Assembly: GCA_022747635.1 (NCBI GenBank)
Contig: JAKTNV010000011.1
Location: 16,095,975 to 16,159,974 of the forward strand
DNA from: Hetaerina americana
Taxonomy: Eukaryota; Arthropoda; Insecta; Odonata; Calopterygidae
Direction: 5' to 3'
DNA: 64,000 bases
Under the pieces are notes generated by a model. The model was not told the DNA's origin. It saw only the letters and a list, made by a program, of their open reading frames with translations, and did not search any database. Shown here one piece after another: positions 28,701 through 40,700 of this stretch (position 1 is the first letter of the stretch; each line of letters begins with the position of its first letter). The position numbers and the translations under genes were made by a program.

Positions 28701-31700
28701 TCACTGTGCAGGAACATCCAGAAAAATTCACAGCCAAAAAAACCACATGCAGAAAGAATCACTTGCTCTGAGGAACTCCTTAACTTCGTCTCCATTAGTA
28801 CCAGAGCATGACTCACCCCTTGCATCTCCACATGCCAGTAGCATTATGGCAACCTCAACAATGATGGATGAACATTAGCATTTCCCCAAATCAACGTTGC
28901 TGCAATATTACCGGACCAACTTATGATTCTGGAGAACGAAAGCCGAAGGTAGCACAATGTTAATTGTAACTAGAATAGCTACTATGTGGAAGTAAGATAA
29001 TATTTTATCAAAAATTAAGACCCATGTCTCATGCCTAATGAGTAAAGTCATGTTATTCTACATTCATAGAATGTGTGAATTCCCAATTTAATGCCTTTGT
29101 TACCTTGGAAGAACGTATGAAGTGTATTTTAACAATGATAAGTAAAGTTCAGAACTAATCATTTAATCAATGCTGTCTGAGCTGACCGACTAGGATTTAC
29201 AACTACATCATGTGTAAGATACTGAACGTAAAATCTCTTTTTAAGAAAAATATTTACAACACTGAGCAGTATAATAATAATAATGCTCTTCAGAGGATGC
29301 AAGAAAATTGGGATAAAAAGTGAAGATGTCTTTTCTGCTAGTATACCAAAGTCAGAGAGACTGAGAAAAATACCTAATGCCTCAACTAATTAAGCTAAAA
29401 TAACTAATCCAATCTCAGTACCGTGCTGCTAAATAACTACCTTCCTAGTGACTCTGAGGATTTGACAATAGCATTATTAGGTATTATTACAACTAATGCA
29501 AATGATGAGAGATCTTACCAGTGTATATAAACTGTAGCATGGAGGACATTGTTTGAGGGGAAAGACTGAGCATTTTCACTCTTGACTCTTTGCCCTCAAG
29601 CAATCCAGAAGAAAACATGGCCCTGAAATAAGAACATGCTGCCACTAAGACAGATCGATGAGCCTGCAAAGGAGTAAAAGAGATCTTTTAATTTTAATTA
29701 CTCTTAAATTGAGTAACACAAAAAAGCATACCGTAAGAATCTGAAGCAATTATTTTCATTAATAAATAAAAATCTGGAGCATTTATTCTAATAATTTATC
29801 AATGGAAGATGAACATAAAACAGAATGCTGTCATTTGCTGTAATGGAGCATCTTTTGCATTGATTTTCAATGGAAATTATGATTTTTAAGTTGTGTTCAT
29901 AGATATACATACAAAAAATCCAAACTTTACCACAAGTAAGCCTCAATCTATATTTTATACACTTCCTTATGTCCCTAGAAATCATCAATATAGCACAGGG
30001 TAATAATAATTCATTGGCCACAATAGGTTTGTTGATGAACAAACCTAAGGCAAGTTAAAAGGATTAGCACATATATACTAAGTTACATACTATCACAGTT
30101 GGAGTGACATGATAGGCATAGATGAGTAACCATGGAGTAACATGAAAAAGGATAATATTAATAAATTACAAAACACTAAAGCATGGCATCAATGATATAG
30201 GTACATATGCTGGTAAAAAAGGTCACCAAAATAATCACAAAGAATAAAATTCACAAATTTTTTTAAAGGGTTATGCATGGGAGAAGGGGTGCACTGGTAA
30301 ATTGAAGCATAATTTTAATACTAAACCTTTAAAATGTATCACAAACATTGGCAGAATGCATTCTTTCATCTTTCCTAGCAATGTAAGGGATCAAGATCTC
30401 CAACCAATTGTACACTTCCTAAAATTCTACAAGCCAGAAGTCACTCCATGGATGCGTTAGAATAGTAAGATAATTTAAATTAGACAATAGAGGAAGCTTA
30501 TACAGGTATTTTGTCTTCCATCAATAATTTGTCCCCACAGGTTTTAAAGTATTTTGCTGAAGCTATTGGCTAGAAGTTCTCAGAAGGAATACACCCCAAA
30601 GCTAGATAAAGGTTGATAAGAACACATTTCTACATACCCAAATTGTAGCCAACCAGATGACCATTACTGGAAAGAGGAAACTAAATGGAGTACTACACTT
30701 GGGAAGAAGTCTGCCTATAATAATGTTTCTTTCACCCCTTAACTCTTACCAAGTGATGATTACCCTTTTCTTCCCAGAATTTAGTTGACAGCATACAGAT
30801 ATTTTACCCTGGATATTTTGCAAGAATTTCCACATAAAACCGCAAAACACTAATTTCCTCCCCTTGGGTTCGGTCACCTAGTAGACTAATTTACCCTTCT
30901 TATTGATATTACATCGTGTTGATAGCAGCATGTTACTATCAATATGTAGGTACCACATTCAGCTACTGACTGGAGGACCTAGCTTTGACACTGGACATAG
31001 CTTCACCCAAGCAGTGTGGTTTTTTGAAAACTGGATCTTCCTGGAAAACGACAGACCACACAGGAAAAGGAACGGGTCTCCCTACTCTGATAATTGAATA
31101 ATATATGTCAAATAGGGTTCAGAGTTAGATATGCTCAACCCTTGCCTACCAAACCAATATTCATATTGTTTGCTGTAATAGTGTATTATTGATTTTGGAG
31201 AATTTTCCTTCTACGATACCATTTTTGGTTGGAGTACATACCACTGATACAATGTCCATGTATTTTAACTATGTCCCAAAAACCAATAACATTACCCCCA
31301 ATATTAAAAAGAGATTATCCTGCCTGACTCATTCCACTGCATAAAGTTCATTTAAGAATCTTAATTCAGGAAAACCAGCAGAACCATCAAATAAAATTGG
31401 GAAAGGATGCCAAAGAGCAATTTTTTATGGTACATAAAGACTTCTATTAATGAGAATTACCAGATTTTGTCAAAGTGAAACCTCTGCTAAAGAAGGGTAA
31501 TGTTATAAAATCTACTAAGTAGGCATACAATGATTTCACTCTGAACTACTAAATTGACACTACAACTGTCGACTAAAATACTTTAAAAGGGAACTGAATG
31601 AGAAACAAATGTCAAAGAATGATTTTTAAGTTTTTACTTTAAAAAAATAAGATTTGAACAATAGAGGTATCGTGAACCAAATATTAAACCTGTTTATTAA

Positions 31701-34700
31701 TTGAAGAACATGTATTTTTCCATTGTTCTTTATGCTGTTACTACTAGTTTCAATGATTAGGTGTCATCATCAAGTAAGGCTTAACAACCCTCTCCTCCTT
31801 CCAATCAATGCTGATCACAACCCCACCTCTTTCCCCTTCCTCCCCCCTCCCTCCTTTCCCCCTATCTTAACCACCCCTTCCCCTTCATGAATGGTATACA
31901 TATGATGATCCCTAAGCATTGAAACTAGTAGTACCAAAATAATAAAGTGGAAAAATGAATCATATTCTTCATTTAATAAACATGAACTTCCACAAAGTTG
32001 AGCCAGAAACCATAGAATACATAAAACCTGTTATTTTTAAAAAATCATGATATCTTGATAAGGAACAACAACTAAGTATTAGAAAAGACAAGGGAATGAA
32101 TTAGTCATTGCCAAGCATGATCTTTTTATTGTGATCCTCCAAAACAGTATGCAGGCATCTTTATTTACATTAAAAAACAGGCAGACACATTTTTTCCGAG
32201 AGATACAAATGAATTAAAATGAGTCAATGAATGTAACCAAAGAACTAAAAAATGTATACTCGGTTAAACTAGATGAAATATAATCCATCATCACAAAAAA
32301 TTGAGTTAATATAACAGCTGGTTCATTTTGAATGTCCATAAATATTAAACAAAGAAAGGAAATGTTACTTTAGTTTACAAGTGGGATACTCACAATTCTG
32401 TTCTAGTATAGACAAATGAATTTAATCACCGACCTTTTCAAGATAAAAGAAAAGACATTTCTTGTCAGACTATATAACCATCTAACATTTCATTAAACCT
32501 ACATTACATTATTTGTTGACAGCAATTTATGAGTCCGTAGACAATTCAGTCAACATTGCATGTATTTCTTTATCAGGGCAGTGGACCCCATAAACTATGA
32601 ACTCCTTGATAATAAGCTAGGAAACCCTTCAAATCACTGGTGCCTGCTTCAGTTTTGAAAAATCATACATTTATCAGGACGATAAACTCTTCTTTCCAAA
32701 ACTGAAGCATGTGATGCCGAAGAATTCACACTAAGCCTGAGAAGCAATGTTTTGGTATCCAATACATTATCCATTAGTAGAATCAATCCTAGCCTGAGGT
32801 CCAATATTTTAATATCCTTATGTGACCCTCAAGAGAAGTGCATTCTTAATTTTAGTGAATCATTTCCTAAACTCAACAGTTCCTCACATCATTAATGTAT
32901 ATAGCTATAGTAATACATTAGTGATGATTGGGATTTTTTCAAAAATAACTTTGCATGAGAGGAGAACTTTCATGTTCAATTGAAATATTTCATTTTGGTC
33001 ATTAGGGTCCCATGTTAAATTTATTAGCATTATGAAGGATCTAGTGGCCAATTCTAAGATTTGGTAAACATAATAGTGATGTGCTAATCATTAAATATTT
33101 ACAAATGCTAGCTGTTCTGAGATAGTGCAATTAAAAATGTTGTCGGTGGCGCTCTATCACCTGAGGCATGATTGAAGAATTATGGCATAGTAACTGTGAA
33201 TGTAGGTAATTAGTAAATGGTATAACCATAATTTCAAACTATATATGTAGTGACTAAAGCAGAAGAAGCATAGAATGTTTAGTTGTTTACTTAAGTATGT
33301 ATATATATATATGGCAATACAAGGTGTAATCAAAAAAGACCAGACTGTTTTATTCTGCACAAACCATTCAAGGGATCGAAATGAGACACAGTGCACCATT
33401 TAGCGACACATCTGACAACTACAACAAGAGGTGTTGTGTTTGTTTACATCAATTTTTACGCAGCAGCAGCGGTAAGTGTCTTAACCTGTTTGTCGCCACG
33501 TGCAATGGCAGCAATGAAGGAGCTAGAGGAACAGCATGCGTGAGTGAAATTTTGTTTCAAACTTGGCAAAAGTGCTACGGAGACATTTGGAATGATTCAG
33601 CAAGCCTTTGTTAATGAAGCCATGAGCCCTAGCCAGTTTTTTGAGTGGTACAGTTGTTTTAAATCGGGCAGAACCTCGACAGATGAAGATTTGCAAACGG
33701 GACGGCCTTCTACTTCGACAGACCCCAACCATGTCGAATTGGTGCAGGCAAATTGCTGTTTAACTGTTAGGGAGATAGCCAAGGAAGTGAACATTTGTTT
33801 TGGATCCTGTCAGACAATTTTGACAGACATTTTGGGCATGACGCGTGTCCCATCAAAATTCATCCCACGGGTGCTGACTGATGAACAGAGACAAAAACAT
33901 GTGGACATTTGTCAGGAACTCCTGGATCGAGCAAATGCCGACCCAGAGTTTCTTACAACCATCGTAACTGGTGACGAAACCTAGGTTTACGGTTATGATG
34001 TTGAGACAAAGGCCCAGTCTTCTCAGTAGAAAGGTCCTCATTCTCCATGACCAAAGAAAGCTCCTATGTCCCGGTCCAATGTGAAGGTCACGGTGGAGTG
34101 TTCCTTCCATTGGCAAGGGCTGATTCATTATGAATGCATCCCTCAGGGTCAAACTGTCAACAAAGATTTCTACTTAAAGGTTATGAAGAGACTGAGGGTA
34201 GCAGTGAGCCGAAAGAGGCAAGCTATGTTGAGAAACAATGCATGGCGTTTCCACCACCACCAGGATCAGCACCGGCTCACATGGTGCTGATCGTGACAGT
34301 TTTTTGCCAGAACCGGAACTTCTGTGATCCCACAGCCACCGTACTCTCCGGATGTGGCTCCATCAGATTTTTTTTTCCAAAGTTGAAATCAACCTTGAAA
34401 GGGCACCGATTCCACTCTAATGTGGACATTAAAACTAATTGTATGGCGGACCTGAAGAGGATCCCTAAGGTGGCTTACCAGGCCGAGTTCGAGAGCTGGA
34501 GGAAATGTTGGCAAAGGTATGTTGTGAGTAAACGCACGTACTTTGAGGGCGACAAGTTCAATTAAGCTGTATCCATTGAAAAAAACAAGTTATAAAATCA
34601 GTCCCATCTTTTTTTGATCAAGCCTTGTAAAACCTACAGGCCGATCGATTTAAGAATAGTCACATTAATTTTAATAAGTTTACATTTAAATTTAGAATCA

Positions 34701-37700
34701 CATTTAAATAAGTTCACATTAATTATTTATACCCTAAAAAATTTAATGTTTTCGCTCTCATTCATTACAAGAATTACACAGAACTATATTAATGAATTAG
34801 TGCAATACTTCTTTGAGAAGCATTTGCGTACTGTAAGAGAGGAAAGTAAACACTTCAACTCCATTCCAGAGTAAATTAAAAGAGCTACATTTAATTTTAT
34901 TAGAATTCATTATTTTGTTACTAAATAATCAACAGTAATTCTTGCTGAGTAGAGAATATTGTTGGGAATATATATTTCTCAGCTATATGTGAAGATTTCA
35001 GTTTTTGTGAGAGCTGGATGCCACACTGATATTTTTGGTACTCTCCCAGTTAAGGTAGGTCTTCGATGGACACATTCTATACAATTGCAAAACAATACAT
35101 TCACTTGCCTGTCCTAAAAAAATAATCTGACATTGGAAATTATAGTAAGTTCGTCATCAATTTCCCATACTTCCTGCCTCCTTTCATTTTATTCAACATG
35201 TCTATCCTATTCCTCCTCTTACCTCATTTGCATAATGTTCCCCCTGACAACACAATCTTCAACTTCCTATTCCAAATCAGAATGCTCTGCATCCATATTT
35301 CCCGCCTCCTCAGGATATCTCCCAACAAATCCCTCTCCTCCCCCACCATACCTAGCACTTCATCGTTTGTTATCCATTCAGTCCACTTCACCCTTTCCAT
35401 CATTCTCCACAACCACATTTCAACAGCCTCTAAATTTAGGCCGCCGGCCTTGGTGGCGCGGGGTAATGTCCTCGCCTACCAACCCAAAGGTCGTGGGTTC
35501 GATTCCCGCCTAGGTGGATTTCCCTCCATCTAGGGCTTGGTTGTATGTTATTTTCTTCAATATAATGTCTGTAATGTAGGGTTAGGTGGAAGAAGGGACT
35601 ATTAGTCTCAACCTCGCCCAATTAAGTCGATAAATAAGTAAAATAAATAAATAAATCTATGCCAATCATCTGGCTTCAATGACATTCTAAGATTGCTAGA
35701 CTAATGTCTTCACCATATGGAGGAACTTGAATCTTCTGAATCTTCCTTGTTCCAAATAATACCTCTTCTGACTTACCTTTGATTGTTTGCAATGATTTTC
35801 CCTTTCCACTTCCTGACAGTGCTTCCATCCTCCTATACAGCACCCCAATTTTACCCTTTTTATGTAAAGTTTGCATACCCTTGCACTGCATCTTCCACCA
35901 CACTTCTTTCGCGTACTTGTTTCATGGCTCAGATTGACCTACTTTTTCTACCTAAATCTGTGTTCATATTCTTCATTAGTGAAATCAAAATTTACTGTAT
36001 ATCCTGAGATGGAATATGACCTCTATTATTATTATTAGGTAATCTACCAGTTAAGGTAGGTTTTTGGATGGACTCAGGTCCTAAATAAATATTTTGTGAC
36101 TCCTAGCAAAACCCAACATCCAGCATCCTATTCTACATCAGGTCCCTCTTCATCTCTGTGTACTTTCTTCCTCCCTTCATCCTGTCCAACATCCCTATCT
36201 TGCTCCTTCCCTTTCCTTGTTTGCCCAACAACCTCCACATAACACAATTGAAACTAAGACTTGTCAAATAGATATGTAAAATATTATTGTTAATCTATAC
36301 ACAAGCAGATTAACAGGGTCAGATGGCATGCAAACCATTAGCACCATATTCAAACTTCTTCCTGAAACACCTTAACTATAACAAAAAGACGAATAACAAA
36401 TTATCATTCTTCAAAAATCTTAACCTGCTACACACAAAAGATAATTAAAGGTAATATAAGTACGTAATACAATAACATGAAACATTTTTGTTAAAAATTT
36501 TGTCAAAAATAAATTTCCCATCCCATTTACAACATATTTTCAATCAATAATGCATCTAAACTAGGATGACATTATTCACAATGACATGACTTTATTGACA
36601 CAACTATAATGACATAATTCACAGTAAGAAAACTTATGGAACCTTACACTAAAACCATGTTTTGAACAAAATAAAATACTAACGCTGATACAATTTGGCA
36701 TAGTACCTACTGTTTCATTGACGGCATTATACAGAATAAAATGTAATTAAAACACTTAATTTTTTTCTTTCTTTCTTTCTTATAACCTAATTCAAGATAC
36801 CCTAGCATAATTGCTATATTCCAGTATTCATTACTTCATTGTTTTGTGGAATTTCATTGTGTTCTGACAAGTTCTACTCAAAATTCGATGATTGAAATGA
36901 CACTTAAAAAAATTGTCGGACACCACATGTTAACAGTTACTCATTTCTGGTGTGATCATTTGCCTGATTGGTTATTCATTTCTGTTACAAATGACTTGAG
37001 TGCATTGGCTCACTCATTGGAAACATTTTAAAAATATAATCTTGAGTGATTAGAGAAACTTGGTAGGTAAGTTTCAATGAAAATAGGCTTTTCTGTATGT
37101 TTCGCATGTGATAAAGCTGAATGTTAGAATACGTGGGTTACTACTTATATTGCCAGCCTAATAATGAAAAGACAGTAATTTACTGTTGAAAATGGCTTCA
37201 TTATTTTTTGAAGTATTCTCCATGATAATCAATACACTTGTGCATGGGCCGAAATCAATTTTCGTGACACTTTTTCCACTCCATAACATGGCTTTTGAAT
37301 GAGTCAATGGCTTCTTTGGGTCCCAAAAAACATTGGCCACACAATTTTTTCTTGATAAACAGAAATAAAAAGAAGTCATTTGCTGCTAAATCAGGGTTGT
37401 ATGGAGGATGGCCCATCAATTTGATGTTTTGGCCAGTCAAATAGGTAGTTGTTTCAGCTGATCTGTGAGAGATTGCATTATCACGACGAAGAATGATCCT
37501 TCGTTGCCGCTTCTTTTTCCACATTTTGCCAATCACTTCTGGCAAACAAATGATCATGTACCATTCATAATTCACCATTCTACGTTGCTCTAATGGTATG
37601 GTTGCCATATGTCCAGTTACTCTGCAGAAACATAAGATCATTTGCTTTGATGTGCTTCTATGCACGAGTCCCTTTTGTCGGCTTTGGCTCGCCTTGGAAG

Positions 37701-40700
37701 ACCCATACAGTTATTGCTGCTTTGTTTCGGGATCATAAGCATAGATCCAAGATTTGTCACCTGTGAAGATGTTATACACAGCTTTTAATGCACCGCAATT
37801 GTATTTTGTGAGCATTTCTTTGCACCAATTGACACGAGCATCTTTTTGAGCTTTTATCAAATCATGCAGAATCCAATGCAAAAAAATTTTTTTCAGAGCT
37901 TAATGCAATGCAATATCTTATTGATGCTCATCAAGCTAATCCCTAAGTTGCCTCAATCTCACGATAAGTCACATGATCTTTCTTCACTAGTTTTTGCACA
38001 GCATCAATGTTTTCTGGCACAACAACTGATTTAGGACGACTTTCAGGACTTTCGCCGCTGAGTGAACGGCGTCCATGATGGAATTCGTTATACCAGCATT
38101 TCACAGTGGCAAAGGATGGGGCTTCATCACCAAAAGTGGAAGTAAGTTGATCAATGCATTCCTGTCTTGATAATCTACATCGAAAGTCATAAAAATCATC
38201 ACACGAAATTGTTCACAAGTTAACCCCATTTTTTCGCTGAGACAAAATTTTCGAGTCAATGTAACCATCACAAGTTATGATCACACGACAAAATGTTCTG
38301 AAGAAAGTTAGCGTTAAAAGAGTCAGACTTTCAGTTGGAAATGTCAGATGGCATCTAAATCACTTAGTATGGTCAAGGCTAAAAATATAAATAGCAACCC
38401 TCGTAAAAAAGGCAGCAAACCAGAACGAAGTACAGAGCTCACACACACTGGGGAAATCTAAGAATGGTTACTTAAGTGTGAATAAACTGGGTTTAGCAAA
38501 AAAAGAAGGCAATGTCTTCTTCCACATTCTTTACAATTAAAATAATAACTTACTCAAGATCATACGCAGATTATTATGAAGATGTATCAAATTGAGATCA
38601 AGTTATACCAGTTATATATTATTAAAAGTAATCTACTAGCCAAGTTATGATTTCAATATATTCAATACTTTATTTTGCTACATTTCCAAGCCCAACCTAA
38701 AACAAAATTTAATAAATACTCTAAAAACTGCATTACAAGAAATCATTCTGCAACTGTACATATTTCATGCCTCCCTACATTCTGTCCAGCATGCATTATT
38801 CTTTCCTTCCTAATTATATCCTATATCACTGTCTTCATCAATCCATAGCCACTCCATAAGCCATTCCCTGCATGCATTTTTCCGGTCTCCTTTGGATATT
38901 TCCATACCACTCTCTCTCCTTCTCATTGTGCAAAGAACTGAGATTTTCTTCATGCCTTTCTCTGTATCAGAGTTTTCATGGGTATGTTCTTTTAATCCTT
39001 ACCTACAGTCCCTGCAATCAACTCCCTCTTCTTCATAAAAGCTTCTCTACTTACTACATCCTTCTTTTAATGCCCTTACTACTAAGCTCATTATCTTTTA
39101 AATCGCTTCTTAAATAGGTGTACTGTACTGCCTTTCCTCCCCACTCAAATGGTTATCTTAACATTTATACTTCACAACAATCTCATTACCTTTGTCCTTT
39201 TCTTATTGCCTCCCATTCTAAACCTATCACAAGGATTCTGTAATGCACTCAGCAATAACTAAAATCCTTGAATAACTAAAACTTGTTCATCAATCTGATG
39301 TTATGATTTCCCAACTACTTCCACACCAGGTTTTCCCAGGCCTCTCTTAGCATGGATGAAAGGGACGTTGAAGAATATGACAGAGAAGCACCATGGTTTA
39401 TGGATGGGTTAAGGTTCTTGGGGCATTAGGAGGGTATTATTTCTTTGAAATGGTCATGGAAATGTACAATTCATAATTACCAATATGCCATTCTCCTTAG
39501 ACCTTAAAAACAATTTTCATGCATATCATATGAATATTAAAAAATGCATAATTTTATTGATGAAATGCAGCACTTTGCTTTTTCCCAAGTTTCACCATTA
39601 TGAACTTATCTATTATACACACATTCAGGGCATGCACAATAATGCTGATTTAACTAAGAGAGATAACAAATGTCAATTGCATGGAGGCTCAAAAATTAAT
39701 TACATTCACTAAATACAGGTTTCCTCATAAAACTATTGAAAATTGAGACTAACTAACTAGAGAGAGAAAAGTAGGAGCTAACTAACCTTAAACACCTTCC
39801 CTCCTGCTGCCTCCAGTTCCACGTCGCAGAGCAAATTTTCCCTCCTCATCTGATCCAAGTTACGCATCACTTTGTCAGAATGCTGACGGCGTATAGACAT
39901 CATTGCTTTGCTTTTTTTTGGGTTACTTTTGAGCACAATCGCTTCATTCTTAATGCAGAGGCAAAATTGAAATTGGGAATGAATTAGAGTGTCAAATACC
40001 ATTAATTAATTAAAAAGGAGGCATGTACCCATGCTTTATATTTCTCTATTTCGAAAATGAGCAAGCTTACAACACTGGCTAATATTCTGAATGAAATTGC
40101 AAGCACGAAATAATTATTTCCGATAACCCTGATCACTTTCTCCTTTACTTTATAAAACAGAAAAATACAACCAGGATTGCAATAAAATTTCACATGTGCG
40201 GTTGAGATTTCATTCAGAAAATCAGCCTTAAAGGTTGTAATTTTTAGCAATACTTTTGTGAAAATGACGAAATACACTGGAAGTAATGAGAAGGACATAT
40301 TCAGCATTTGTCAAACATTTGCCAATATGGCTGCTTGAAATTCTTGCACCATGAATTTAACAATTTTTATTATTTAGGGCGAATGCTAATAAATTATCTT
40401 TGACAAAAATACCTATCTAATTCCAATAAGGGGCAATTCCAGGTCAGAGAAAATAGAATAAACACAATCTCTCAGAACCTGATTACGATACCTTAATTCA
40501 CAATTTAAAATTTGAGACAAATGAGGATGCTTAAAAATAAATAGTTTTCTGCAGGTATACATTTATCATCCTTGAAATTCAAATGATTTTTCTCAATATT
40601 ACATATGATTATACTCTTTCAAAAAGTCAAGTGATACACAGGTTAACATTCACAATCAATATGATGAAAAAATCAAAGAAGATTTTTGCGAAACTATGGT

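Noticed and set aside
35450..35520. Possible tRNA gene (good A and B boxes)
   Set aside because: No acceptor stem or anticodon arm that closes properly, and a SINE body with an A-rich tail follows directly.
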